A stretch of 64,000 bases of DNA from an uncultured Actinomycetes bacterium. Its GTDB lineage: Bacteria > Actinomycetota > Acidimicrobiia > Acidimicrobiales > RAAP-2. The position numbers and the translations under genes are program-made. Positions 7,892 through 16,632 of the stretch are shown in pieces. The stretch covers positions 1 through 64,000 of the forward strand of contig CAIQPR010000010.1 in the NCBI GenBank assembly GCA_903873775.1, read 5' to 3'. Positions within the stretch are counted from its first letter, which is position 1, and each line of letters begins with the position of its first letter. Below the pieces are notes generated by a model, which worked only from the letters and a program-made list of their open reading frames with translations, was not told where the DNA came from and ran no database searches.

Positions 7892-9495
7892 GGGGCATCT
7901 CGCAGCGTCGTGCGAGACCACACGTCGACCCAATTGAGTGTCGTCTCGTGATCGGGCCAGTGGATGCGCAAGTTGGCCGCCAGGGGATCGACGAGATCGC
8001 GTTCGCCATCGCGACTGGTCGACAGCAATTCGTTCACGTAGCGCCATTCGTCGTCTCCGTATGTCGACAATCGATCGGACAGCACAATGAAACCCGACGT
8101 TGCCCGAGCGGTCTCCGCGATCACTACACGTTGTTCTGGCGTGAGTTCGGTGTCAGTGGGTCGCAAGAGGACGCAGTCGGGGTCGAGCGTGAACCATCGC
8201 TGGTGTAGTGGCGCGCGCAGCGCCGACGGTCCGACGGCGTTTCTGGCGGCGACGGCAACATCCTCAAAGCCCTCAAAGAATCCTCGAGGTACCCAGTAGG
8301 GCGCGACGTCCATCGACACGCGCATGGCGTCCACGATGCCGACGCCACTGAGGAGGGGGCATCCACAGCCGACGAGGTAGGCGTCATCGCCGATGCCGGC
8401 GCGCACCGCGGCGAGACCTTGACGGAGGGCGCGGGCGCGTGTTGCGGTGCGGTCCGCTCGATGACCGACGGCTGCCGCAGCGTGAAGAAAATCAATCTTG
8501 AAGTACGTAAATCCATGCTCACGCAAGGTTGCGAAGGTCGACGAAATGTGATGGAGGACGTCCGGACGGGTGGTGTCGAGAGCGAAAACCTTGCCTCCCC
8601 ATCCCTCGTGCACGAGGGCGGTCGTGGGGCGACCATCATCATTTGTGACGAGCCACTCCGGGTGCGCTGTCGCCACAGAACCATTGTCGATGGCAAGAAA
8701 AGGTGCCGTCCAGATGCCGGGCGTCCCGCCCACGGCCGTGATATCGGACGCGAGCTCCGCCATGGGGGTGCTCCACGCGTCATTGACGGTCGTCCACTCG
8801 CCAATCGCCTTTTGCCACCCGTCATCAATTTGTATGACGGTCACCCCGTGGTCGACCGCGAGTCTCGCATTCTCGCGAATGTCCGCTGGCGACACGTCGC
8901 CGAAGTAGTGGTACCACGAACACCACGCCCGGGGGAGTGGTCGAGGTGCTCGAGCCGACATCTCGCGCCCCGACACAGCGGCGTAGGCGCTGTAGGTCGC
9001 TCCCGGATCTCCCGTCGCGACCCACAAAGGATCGAGGGTGTAGGTGATGCCCGGGGTTACGAGGGCTCCGTCGAAAAGCCACTCCGCGCGGACGTCCCCC
9101 GCCGGATCGACCACAATGCGCCCGAAAGTTTCGCGGGCGGCGAGAAAACCTATGGTTCCGTGGTCGTGGACCAGGTAGGTGTCGCCCGATAATCGGCGAC
9201 CCGCATCATCGCCATCGGCCATCATCTGGCGGCGAAACCAACGAGGCGCCTCGGCACGCGCGCTCTTCACATCGTCAGGTGTTGTCACTCGAACCGCTGA
9301 CCAAGACTGGAAGCCGTTCTCGATGAAGCGACTGACGTGGTCATGAAGGTCGAGGGAGACCCGGTCAATGTGGCTTGTCTGCGTCACACGAAACGAGATG
9401 TCCCACCGCGTTCCCCCCTGAACCACCGAGCGACGGACCGCGAAATTCGCAGTGACGGAACCGTTTATACCGTGGATGTGGGGCTCGGTGGGCAT
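7888..9495 (-). CDS. Alpha-galactosidase, glycoside hydrolase family 36
   Basis: Retaining exo-alpha-galactosidase candidate (535 aa) cleaving alpha-1,6-galactosides such as melibiose or raffinose. Seen: N-terminal beta-sandwich with the conserved ENGFQSWSA, then the TIM barrel starting CSWYHYFGDVSPADI, VIQIDDGWQ, the nucleophile Asp in YFKIDFLH, VGCGCPLLSGVGIVDAMR and the acid/base Asp in RVSMDVAPYW. No signal peptide from the ATG at 9495, so cytosolic. In-frame sequence upstream of this ATG would overlap the divergent esterase gene and is not family-like. No sugar transporter lies nearby. Confidence 0.88.
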   Translation of the reverse strand: MPTEPHIHGINGSVTANFAVRRSVVQGGTRWDISFRVTQTSHIDRVSLDLHDHVSRFIENGFQSWSAVRVTTPDDVKSARAEAPRWFRRQMMADGDDAGRRLSGDTYLVHDHGTIGFLAARETFGRIVVDPAGDVRAEWLFDGALVTPGITYTLDPLWVATGDPGATYSAYAAVSGREMSARAPRPLPRAWCSWYHYFGDVSPADIRENARLAVDHGVTVIQIDDGWQKAIGEWTTVNDAWSTPMAELASDITAVGGTPGIWTAPFLAIDNGSVATAHPEWLVTNDDGRPTTALVHEGWGGKVFALDTTRPDVLHHISSTFATLREHGFTYFKIDFLHAAAAVGHRADRTATRARALRQGLAAVRAGIGDDAYLVGCGCPLLSGVGIVDAMRVSMDVAPYWVPRGFFEGFEDVAVAARNAVGPSALRAPLHQRWFTLDPDCVLLRPTDTELTPEQRVVIAETARATSGFIVLSDRLSTYGDDEWRYVNELLSTSRDGERDLVDPLAANLRIHWPDHETTLNWVDVWSRTTLRDAP

Positions 9496-9562
9496 ATCTC
9501 TATCGTCGCACGCGAGCAACGCTGCGTGCCTGCGTAGGATCAAGGAGGGAGGGAGGTCCACG

Positions 9563-10498
9563 GTGCTACACCCCGACATTGCCGCGATCGTCGACGCGAT
9601 GAATGCCCAGCCTGCAACGCCTGTGACGCGCGACAATGTGCACGAGCGACGTCGCGCGTACCACGATCTCGCCGTGCACTTGTGGCCGTCGCCGGCCGAC
9701 ATGGCGGAGGTTCACAACCTGCGCATACCGGGCGGCGCCGAAGAGCTCGACGCGCGACTCTACGTCCCGCACGGCGACGCATCGCACGCCATCTTGGTGT
9801 ACTTCCACGGCGGTGGTTTCGTGATGGGTGACCTCGAAACTCACGACGCCTTGTGTCGGCGTCTCGCGGAGGACACGTCGTCGCGACTCATCTCCGTGGA
9901 TTACCGCTTAGCGCCCGAGCACCCCTTTCCTGCGGCGGTCGAGGATGCGGTGGCGGCGGTTCGGTACGTGTGTTCACACCGCGAAGAGATGGGAGCACCG
10001 AATGCGGCCATCATCGTGATCGGTGACTCTGCGGGCGGCACCTTGGCCGCCGTCGCGGTGAACGAGACGCGACATCTGGACTTACCGATTGCGGCACAGG
10101 TCTTGATGTACCCGACGACGGGTCCAGAGTTAATGACGGCGTCGGCCCACGAGTTTGGGCACGGGTATCTCCTTGAACTCGATGAAATGCGCGCGGAGTA
10201 CGAGATGTACCTCGGTGACCGTGCCGACCATTCCGACTCCCGCGCGTCGCTTCTACTGAGCGACGACCTCACGGGGCTGCCTCCGAGCGTGGTCGTGGTC
10301 GCTCAATACGATCCCTTACGAGATGAGGCTGTGGCTTACGCGGGACTTCTCGAACATTTCGGCAATGACGTCGAGCTGCTGGAAGCGGAGGGCATGATCC
10401 ACGGGTTCTTGCGACTCGGGGGCATCATCCCGGACGCGCTGTCGATTCTCGATGATCTGGCGACGCACCTGGAGCGATTCGTGAAGGAGTCGGCATGA
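9563..10498 (+). CDS. Alpha/beta hydrolase, hormone-sensitive-lipase (HSL) type esterase
   Basis: Carboxylesterase/lipase of family IV (311 aa). Seen: oxyanion-hole motif YFHGGGFVMGD, DYRLAPEHPFPAAVEDA, nucleophile GDSAGG, acid Asp in VVVAQYDPLRDEA and base His in GMIHGFLRLGG, in the usual order. Start GTG at 9563 follows the SD AAGGAGGGAGGGAGG; a longer in-frame N-terminus back to 9452 exists but is antisense to the GH36 gene and not family-like. It overlaps the sulfatase start by 4 bp, so the two are probably co-translated. Confidence 0.9.
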   Translation: MLHPDIAAIVDAMNAQPATPVTRDNVHERRRAYHDLAVHLWPSPADMAEVHNLRIPGGAEELDARLYVPHGDASHAILVYFHGGGFVMGDLETHDALCRRLAEDTSSRLISVDYRLAPEHPFPAAVEDAVAAVRYVCSHREEMGAPNAAIIVIGDSAGGTLAAVAVNETRHLDLPIAAQVLMYPTTGPELMTASAHEFGHGYLLELDEMRAEYEMYLGDRADHSDSRASLLLSDDLTGLPPSVVVVAQYDPLRDEAVAYAGLLEHFGNDVELLEAEGMIHGFLRLGGIIPDALSILDDLATHLERFVKESA

Positions 10499-11943
10499 AC
10501 ATCCTTTTCGTCACGTTGGACCAATTCCGTGGCGACAGTTACGCTGCGGCCGGACACCCCCTCGTCGCGACCCCCACGCTGGATGCCATTGCGCGTGAGG
10601 GTGTTCGACTCGCCAATCACTATTCCCAAGCGGCGCCGTGTTCGCCGGGGCGCGCCGCTCTCTACACCGGTACGTACCAAATGAACAATCGCGTCGTGGC
10701 GAACGGTACGCCCCATCCCGAATTCTTCGACAACGTCGCGCTGGTCGCGCGTCGCGCCGGGTACGACCCAACTTTGTTTGGCTACACCGATCAAGGCGTC
10801 AATCCGTTTCTGAGCCAGGGAGCGGATGACCCGCGACTTGATAATTACGACGGCATCCTCCCGGGATTCTCCGTGGGTTGTTTCATGCCCGAAAGTCAGG
10901 CGCCGTGGCTTCAGTGGCTGCGAGGGCTCGGGTACGACGTGCCGCGTTCGTACGTCGAGGCTCTCGTCGGTGAGCCCGACCGTCCGGCGGATGTGTCGTT
11001 GAGTGCGTTTCTTACCAATCGCTTCCTGTCGTGGTTGGGTCATCAAGACAGCGGATGGTGTGCGCACCTCAGTTTTTTGCGACCCCATTCGCCCTACGGC
11101 GCGGCGGGTGAGTTTTCTCGCGCCTATGACCCGGATGACGTATCGATGCCGATTGCTCCCGTCGAACGGGAATTTCGGCACCCGCTCCACGATGTGTCGC
11201 TCGGCGTGGAGGCGTGCATGGCCCCGTCGACGGAAGAGGGCCTTCGGCAGATGCGTGCGCAGTACTACGGCATGATTTCTGAAGTCGACGCGCAACTCGG
11301 ACGCATCGTGGACGCGCTGCGCGAACGCGGGGAGTGGGATGACACTCTCGTCATTGTGACCTCAGATCACGGCGAGCAATTGGGGGACCACGGACTCAAG
11401 GAAAAGCTCGCGTTCTTTCCCCAGAGCTATCACATCCTCGGCCTCTGGCGTGATCCTCGTCGTCCTGGCGGCCGAGTGATTGAGCACTTCACCGAGAACG
11501 TGGACATCCTTCCGACGCTGTGCGACGCCATCGGCGTCGACATTCCTTCCCGCGTGGATGGCCGATCGATGGAGCCGCTCTTCGACGGACGGGACGTTGA
11601 ATGGCGCACCGCAGCGCACTACGAATGGGATTGGCGCTACTTCTTCATTGGCGGGCGTAGTGAACAGTGGCCCACGAACCGCGTTCTGTCACGACAGAAT
11701 CTCGCCGTGTCGCTCACCGGCGATCTCGCGTACGTGCAATTCGGTGACGGCAGCTACTTGTCGTTCGATCTCGCGGTCGATCCGACCTGGCGGACACCTT
11801 GTACGGATGACGCGCGGACCCTTCGCGCGGCACAGGAGATGCTCGTGTGGCGACAAGAACACTTAGATCGCGAGCTCACCGATCTCCTGCTGACACCGGC
11901 GCGCCCCGGACGCTGGCCCGCAGCAGTGGGAGCCACGTGGTGA
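10495..11943 (+). CDS. Sulfatase family hydrolase (formylglycine-type)
   Basis: Alkaline-phosphatase-superfamily sulfuric (or phosphonic) ester hydrolase, 482 aa. Seen: N-terminal metal-binding FVTLDQFRGDSY, the core motif CSPGRAALYTG (C-x-P-x-R; the Cys must be converted to formylglycine), and the second metal site VTSDHGEQLGDHG. No signal peptide is visible, so it is likely cytosolic. Coupled to the upstream esterase by ATGA. It requires a formylglycine-generating enzyme that is not in this window. Phosphonate monoester hydrolase activity is an alternative. Confidence 0.88.
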   Translation: MNILFVTLDQFRGDSYAAAGHPLVATPTLDAIAREGVRLANHYSQAAPCSPGRAALYTGTYQMNNRVVANGTPHPEFFDNVALVARRAGYDPTLFGYTDQGVNPFLSQGADDPRLDNYDGILPGFSVGCFMPESQAPWLQWLRGLGYDVPRSYVEALVGEPDRPADVSLSAFLTNRFLSWLGHQDSGWCAHLSFLRPHSPYGAAGEFSRAYDPDDVSMPIAPVEREFRHPLHDVSLGVEACMAPSTEEGLRQMRAQYYGMISEVDAQLGRIVDALRERGEWDDTLVIVTSDHGEQLGDHGLKEKLAFFPQSYHILGLWRDPRRPGGRVIEHFTENVDILPTLCDAIGVDIPSRVDGRSMEPLFDGRDVEWRTAAHYEWDWRYFFIGGRSEQWPTNRVLSRQNLAVSLTGDLAYVQFGDGSYLSFDLAVDPTWRTPCTDDARTLRAAQEMLVWRQEHLDRELTDLLLTPARPGRWPAAVGATW

Positions 11944-11986
11944 CGGGCGACCTATGGCATCATGGTCGCTGTCGGAAGGAAGTCTC

Positions 11987-12115
11987 GTGAGTGACAAGCC
12001 GTGGTTTGGACCAAAGCGCGTCGGGGTTGGTATTCGCCCGCAAACATGGCAAGGGTGGGTCATTACGTTGCTCCCCGGGATCGCGGTCGTGATCGTCGTG
12101 CTCGTCGTTCGATGA
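11987..12115 (+). CDS. Small single-span membrane protein (42 aa)
   Basis: Short ORF starting GTG at 11987 behind an AGGAAG SD. It encodes a polar N-terminus (SDKPWFGPKRVGVGIRPQTW) followed by one transmembrane helix (about residues 23-41, VITLLPGIAVVIVVLVV) ending in Arg. From memory, similar tiny WFGPK...GWRPQTWQGW proteins recur in actinobacteria with no assigned function. It sits 43 bp after the sulfatase and convergent with the TetR gene. Confidence 0.65.
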   Translation: MSDKPWFGPKRVGVGIRPQTWQGWVITLLPGIAVVIVVLVVR

Positions 12116-12122
12116 GTGTCTC

Positions 12123-12710
12123 TTACTTCGCGTAGCCGTGATAGATCGCTTGGAGAAGTGCGTCGTACGCTTCATCGGGTGACGTCGCGAAATTGACCCT
12201 CATGAGTTCCAGGCTCACCCAGCCGTGGACCGACGCCCAGATGCCTTGTGCGATATCGATGGATCGGTCCGCTCCGAACTCACCCGTGGCTTGGAGGGCT
12301 TCGACACGGTCCACCAATATCTGCAGCGCGTGGCCCGAGCTGGCCGCCGCTTCGGCCGACGGAATGAAGTCGTCTAATTGCTCCATGAACATCAAGCGGT
12401 AGTACGCCACATTGTCGTGGGCGAAGCGACGGTACTGGTGGCCACACTCGAACAGAGCGTCACGCGGTCCGGCCCGGAGATTCGTGCGTAGTTGGTCCGC
12501 GAGTCGATCGAATCCCTCACTCCACACCGCTTCAATGACCCCGGTCTTGCCGTCGAAGTGGTTGTAGATACCCATGGGCGCCACCCCCGCACGGGTGGCA
12601 ATCGCACGAACGGTGAGCCCGCGCGAACCTTCCTCACCCAAGATGTCGAGTGCGGCCGCGAGAATCTTGCCCTCCAACTCTGACGACGCCGTACGAGATC
12701 GAGGAGTCAC
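12123..12710 (-). CDS. TetR family transcriptional regulator
   Basis: One-component repressor (195 aa). The N-terminal TetR helix-turn-helix is at about residues 12-60: ILAAALDILGEEGSRGLTVRAIATRAGVAPMGIYNHFDGKTGVIEAV. The C-terminal domain (YYRLMFMEQLDDF, IAQGIWASVHGWVSLEL) resembles the TetR_C_13/WHG ligand-binding type. The GTG start is preceded at 6 nt by TACACT and lacks an SD, so the gene is probably leaderless. It is divergent from the EmrB-type exporter, with an inverted repeat in between, which suggests it represses that exporter and itself. Confidence 0.92.
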   Translation of the reverse strand: MTPRSRTASSELEGKILAAALDILGEEGSRGLTVRAIATRAGVAPMGIYNHFDGKTGVIEAVWSEGFDRLADQLRTNLRAGPRDALFECGHQYRRFAHDNVAYYRLMFMEQLDDFIPSAEAAASSGHALQILVDRVEALQATGEFGADRSIDIAQGIWASVHGWVSLELMRVNFATSPDEAYDALLQAIYHGYAK

Positions 12711-12723
12711 GGGTGCAGTGTAC

Positions 12724-12763
12724 TAAAGAACAATGTGCTACAGTAATAGAACAAGGTTCTTTA
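12724..12763. promoter_or_regulatory. Candidate TetR operator between regulator and exporter
   Basis: Perfect 8-bp arms TAAAGAAC (12724-12731) and GTTCTTTA (12756-12763) flank the region. Inside it is a tighter palindrome AGAAC-AAG-GTTCT (12748-12760). The right half overlaps the exporter SD (AAGGAGAA), and the left part lies in the TetR promoter, a layout expected for dual repression. Confidence 0.6.
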
Positions 12764-12773
12764 AGGAGAAAAG

Positions 12774-14324
12774 ATGAACGCGCGTCCCTCGGAACGAAAA
12801 GGACTCATTCTTGCGGTCCTGTGTCTTTCTGTCTTTCTGGTGGTAGTCGACAACACGATTGTGAATGTCGCGCTGCCGAGCTTGTCGAAGTCGTTGGGCG
12901 CGTCAAATTCGGCCCTCCAATGGGTGGTTGACGGTTACTCGCTGCCCTTCGCCGGGCTCCTTCTTGCGGGTGGCGGCTTATCCGATCGCTGGGGACGCAA
13001 GCGCACCATGCAGTGGGGTCTGCTGTTCTTCGGCCTGTTTTCCTTGGGGGCTGCGCTCTCCACCTCAACGGGAGAACTCATCGCGGCTCGCGCTCTCATG
13101 GGCGTGTCGGCGGCGTTTATTTTCCCGGCCACCTTGTCGATCCTGACTGTCACCTTCGACGACTCTCGCGAGCGAGCACGCGCTCTGGGTATTTGGTCGG
13201 CAACGTCCGGACTTGCCGTGGCGTTCGGTCCGATTACCGGTGGCGCTCTCATCACCCACTTCTGGTACGGATCGGTGTTTCTGATCAATGTCCCGATTGT
13301 CGTCGTGACATTGATCGCGGGATACCTCATCATCCCCGAGTCCAAGAACCCGTTTCGTCGACCACTCGACCCCGTTGGTCTTTTTCTCGGAACGGCCGGC
13401 ATCACGAGTCTCGTTCTCGCCATTATTCAAGGACCGACGTGGGGTTGGCGCAGTGTGACCACGTTGGGACTCTTCGTCGCGTCAGCCATCCTGCTCGTCG
13501 CGTTTTCGGTGTTCGAGCTTCACCGCGAAGGTCCACTCCTGGATGTTCGCGTCTTCAAGATTCCCGCCTTTTCATCGGGTTCGAGCGCCATTGCGATGGC
13601 ATTCTTCGGACTCTTCGGCTTCATCTTCCTCATGACGCAGTACTTCCAATTGGTCCGCGGGTACTCGGCGCTCTCCGCCGGCGTCCACACGCTGCCCTTT
13701 GCCATCATCACCATGGTGATGACACCTCTCGGCGCGTTGCTCGCGCTGAGGGTAGGTGCCCGCTACGTGGTGAGTGGCGGACTGGTCATCATGGGCGTGG
13801 GCCTGTACTGGGTGTCGGTGCAAACGACCGACGCGGCGTACTGGGGTCCGATCGTGTTGTCGATGGTCGTTCTGGGAACTGGTTTTTCGATGATCACCGC
13901 ACCGAGTACCGCTGCGATCATGGGGTCGCTGGCGCCAGAACAAATCGGCGCGGGATCGGCCGTCAACAACGTCACCCGTGAGCTCGGCGGCACCATGGGT
14001 GTTGCCATCTTGGGTTCGGTCTTCTCTTCGCTGTTCGGGCCGCAGATCATCGAAGCATTCCGAGGCGTGCCGTTGTCGAGCGCTCAAGTCGCAACCGCAC
14101 AGTCGTCGATGCAGGCAGCCCTGGCGACCGCCCACGCGTTGCCGACGTCCGTGCAACCCGATGTCCTCGACGGTGTCACTCGAGCGTTCATGTCGGGCTT
14201 CCACCGTGCCTGTTTGGTCGGAGCCATCGTTCTCGTAATCACCGGATTGGTGACAAATCGATTTCTCCCGGGCCGATCGGCCACCACGGAGGAGTTTTCG
14301 ATGATGGACGCACTCGCGCACTAG
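12774..14324 (+). CDS. MFS drug-efflux transporter, DHA2 (EmrB/QacA) family
   Basis: Proton-coupled exporter with about 14 transmembrane segments (516 aa). Seen: motif D1-like FLVVVDNTIVNVALPSL in TM1, motif A GGGLSDRWGRKRTM in the TM2-3 loop, antiporter motif C GLAVAFGPITGGALI in TM5, and the 14-TM-type motif in TM13 with a hydrophilic tail. SD AAGGAG lies before the ATG at 12774. Divergent TetR plus the palindrome suggest drug- or metabolite-induced expression. Substrate unknown. Confidence 0.92.
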   Translation: MNARPSERKGLILAVLCLSVFLVVVDNTIVNVALPSLSKSLGASNSALQWVVDGYSLPFAGLLLAGGGLSDRWGRKRTMQWGLLFFGLFSLGAALSTSTGELIAARALMGVSAAFIFPATLSILTVTFDDSRERARALGIWSATSGLAVAFGPITGGALITHFWYGSVFLINVPIVVVTLIAGYLIIPESKNPFRRPLDPVGLFLGTAGITSLVLAIIQGPTWGWRSVTTLGLFVASAILLVAFSVFELHREGPLLDVRVFKIPAFSSGSSAIAMAFFGLFGFIFLMTQYFQLVRGYSALSAGVHTLPFAIITMVMTPLGALLALRVGARYVVSGGLVIMGVGLYWVSVQTTDAAYWGPIVLSMVVLGTGFSMITAPSTAAIMGSLAPEQIGAGSAVNNVTRELGGTMGVAILGSVFSSLFGPQIIEAFRGVPLSSAQVATAQSSMQAALATAHALPTSVQPDVLDGVTRAFMSGFHRACLVGAIVLVITGLVTNRFLPGRSATTEEFSMMDALAH

Positions 14325-14335
14325 CCTCGCCCCAC

Positions 14336-15538
14336 ATGGCGCACGTGTCTTCATCCGGGGGAACTCGGTCGCCCGGTGACGACATATGGCCTCTCCATCC
14401 GAGCAATCTCGGGACGGGTTTACCCCTTGAAGGACTGAGGGTTCTCGATTTGTCTCGAGTGTTGGCGGGACCTCTCTGTGCCATGGTGGCGGGGGATCTC
14501 GGAGCCGACGTCATCAAAGTTGAGGCACCGTCGGGAGATCCGGTACGGGCGTTAGCGCCTCCCCGTTTCGGCGACGACGCGACATATTTTCTCGCGGTGA
14601 ATCGCCACCGACGCAACGTCACGGCGGACTTGCGTATTCCCGATGACGTGGCATTTGTGCGGTCCCTCCTGAGTGTCGCTGATGCGGTCGTCGAGAATTT
14701 TCTACCCAGCCAGAGGCAATCGTTAGGTCTCGACGCGTGGCGAGAAGCGTTTCCCGACGTCGCGTGGGTCTCGATTTCAGCCGCGTCCAGCGGTGGGCCG
14801 CTGTCGGACGAACCCGCGTTCGACCTGCTCGCGCAGGCGCGCAGCGGGATCATGAGTGTCACGGGTGAGTCGAATGGTGAACCACTCAAAGTGGGGGCAC
14901 CGATTGCGGATGTCGTGACAGGTTTGTACGGCGCGGTGGGACTTCTCGCGGCTCTCTACGCCCGTGCGACGGGCGGGGCCAGTCGCCACGTCGAAGCGCC
15001 GCTGCTGGAATCGGCCATGAGCGCTCTCGTGAATCAAGCCCAGGGGTACTTTGCGACCGGTGTCGTCCCGCAGCGGTTGGGGAATCATCACCCGAGCATT
15101 ACCCCCTACGGGCCGGTAACGACGAACGACGGACATCTGCTCCTCGCCGTGGGCACCAACGCCCAGTTTGCGGCGCTGGTGCATGAAGTTGACGACCCCG
15201 AACTCTCGACCGCCACGCGGTGGCGCACGAATGACGAGCGCGTCGCGGAACGGGCCACGCTGCAGGCCGTGCTGGACCGAGTTTTTTCTGCGGCGTCCAC
15301 GGAGGAGTGGGTACAGCGCCTGCGCGGTACTGGCGTTCCCCACGCGCCTATTTACAACGTCGCTGACGCGTTCGCGCAGGACCACGTCCGAGACGGCTCG
15401 TTTGTCACCGAGACGGATGCTCCCGCGGGACGTATCGGAATGATGCGCTCTCCGTTGATACTCGACGGTGTTCGACCCGACATTCGTCGGGGTCCCCGTC
15501 GTCTCGGCGAGGACAACTCCGACTTCGCTCGACCCTAG
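14336..15538 (+). CDS. CoA transferase, family III (CaiB/BaiF)
   Basis: Transfers CoA between carboxylic acids via an enzyme-linked anhydride, 400 aa. Seen: GLRVLDLSRVLAGPLCAMVAGDLGADVIKVE at the N-terminus of the Rossmann-like domain, the catalytic aspartate in EPAFDLLAQARSGIMSVTG, and the linker-domain GVPHAPIYNVADAF. The ATG at 14336 has no SD, but TAGCCT ends 8 nt before it and overlaps the exporter stop codon, suggesting its own leaderless promoter. The stop shares CTAG with the nitroreductase. Substrate pair unknown. Confidence 0.9.
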   Translation: MAHVSSSGGTRSPGDDIWPLHPSNLGTGLPLEGLRVLDLSRVLAGPLCAMVAGDLGADVIKVEAPSGDPVRALAPPRFGDDATYFLAVNRHRRNVTADLRIPDDVAFVRSLLSVADAVVENFLPSQRQSLGLDAWREAFPDVAWVSISAASSGGPLSDEPAFDLLAQARSGIMSVTGESNGEPLKVGAPIADVVTGLYGAVGLLAALYARATGGASRHVEAPLLESAMSALVNQAQGYFATGVVPQRLGNHHPSITPYGPVTTNDGHLLLAVGTNAQFAALVHEVDDPELSTATRWRTNDERVAERATLQAVLDRVFSAASTEEWVQRLRGTGVPHAPIYNVADAFAQDHVRDGSFVTETDAPAGRIGMMRSPLILDGVRPDIRRGPRRLGEDNSDFARP

Positions 15539-16218
15539 AGCGACAGGGCATCTCCGTCGAAGGTGTCGATCGTCGTGAAGTCGCTGACGGCGCGTCGCGT
15601 CAATTTGGAGAGCGTCGTCGCCGGGTATCCGAGAGCAACCACCGCCGCCACGGCGTGATGGGACGGTATCTGTAGCAGTTCCTGCACCGCGGGCTCGCTG
15701 GCGGTGGCCATCGTGGTCATGACGCCCCCGAGTCCTCGGTCCTTGGCCGCGAGCAAGATCTGCCACACGAAGGGATAAATGGACGCGCCCCCAACGAGGT
15801 TGTAGCGGTCGAGATCACGGTCCAGCGCGGCGAGCACCCCGAGATCTGCAGTCACGACGAGGAGGCACGGTACGTGGTCCAGGGTTTCGGGGAATCCGTC
15901 GGGCCGCGATGCGGCTTCCGCATTGGCCCGCTGGGCGCGCGCGGCGGCGCGGTCAGCGTCGGAAGCGAGCGGAGAGAAGGGGACGAGACCAGCCATCATG
16001 TGGGCGATGTAGTCGTGCCATCCGTCTAAGTACAAGTCACGAAGGCCCTGACGCCTCGCGGCGTCCTCTACGACAATCACGTGCCACGCCTGGCGATTTC
16101 CTCCGCTCGGTGCGAATCTCGCGTCGTCGAGAATCTCGACGACGATCTCTCGACTGACGGGCTGGTCCGAAAAACTCCGAACGGCGTGGGTGGTGCGCAA
16201 GGCCTCGCGAAGTTCCAT
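15535..16218 (-). CDS. Nitroreductase family protein
   Basis: FMN-dependent NAD(P)H oxidoreductase of the nitroreductase fold (227 aa). Seen: N-terminal FMN-binding TTHAVRSFSDQPVSREIV, APSGGNRQAWHVIVVED, and the C-terminal GLGGVMTTMA and VAAVVALGYP. The ATG at 16218 is preceded at 6 nt by TACGGT with no SD (leaderless pattern). In-frame upstream sequence would cross the divergent VOC gene and is unlike the family. Could reduce nitroaromatics, quinones or enoates. Confidence 0.88.
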   Translation of the reverse strand: MELREALRTTHAVRSFSDQPVSREIVVEILDDARFAPSGGNRQAWHVIVVEDAARRQGLRDLYLDGWHDYIAHMMAGLVPFSPLASDADRAAARAQRANAEAASRPDGFPETLDHVPCLLVVTADLGVLAALDRDLDRYNLVGGASIYPFVWQILLAAKDRGLGGVMTTMATASEPAVQELLQIPSHHAVAAVVALGYPATTLSKLTRRAVSDFTTIDTFDGDALSL

Positions 16219-16251
16219 GGCGTCACCGTAGTGGCGTGTCAGACTTTCGTC

Positions 16252-16632
16252 ATGCACCGTTCCGTTGTGGGAGCTTTTTGCATTGATGTCCCCGCCGCCG
16301 GACGCGATGACGAGGTGGACTTTTGGAGTGCCGCGCTCGGACGCTCCGCGCGCCCCGGGGTGCATCACCCTGAATTCTCTGTCCTGGAGTCACCGCACCA
16401 CGTGGACGTCCTGGTGCAAGCTCTCGGTGAGGACGCCGCACGCGTCCACCTCGATATCCACACCGACAATCTCGTTGCCGAGGTCGGTCGCCTGTCGGCA
16501 CTCGGAGCACGCACGCTCACCTCGTTCGACGAGTGGGTGGTGATGGAGGATCCGGCCGGACTCGTCTTCTGTGTTGTTGCTGTGGGTCCGGATGCGCCCA
16601 TCCTTGTGACCGCGATGACGTGGGAGAACTAG
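16252..16632 (+). CDS. VOC superfamily (glyoxalase-like) protein
   Basis: Small 126-aa protein with a glyoxalase/bleomycin-resistance-like paired beta-alpha-beta-beta-beta fold. Seen: FCIDVPAAGRDDEVDFWSAALG in the first module, and VHLDIHTDNLVAEVGRLSALGART followed by WVVMEDPAGLVFCVV in the second (potential metal ligands His in HLDIH and Glu in MEDPAG). The ATG at 16252 is the first start near the domain. Divergent from the nitroreductase; its 3' end shares CTAG with the ABC permease gene. Function (resistance, dioxygenase or isomerase) open. Confidence 0.75.
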   Translation: MHRSVVGAFCIDVPAAGRDDEVDFWSAALGRSARPGVHHPEFSVLESPHHVDVLVQALGEDAARVHLDIHTDNLVAEVGRLSALGARTLTSFDEWVVMEDPAGLVFCVVAVGPDAPILVTAMTWEN

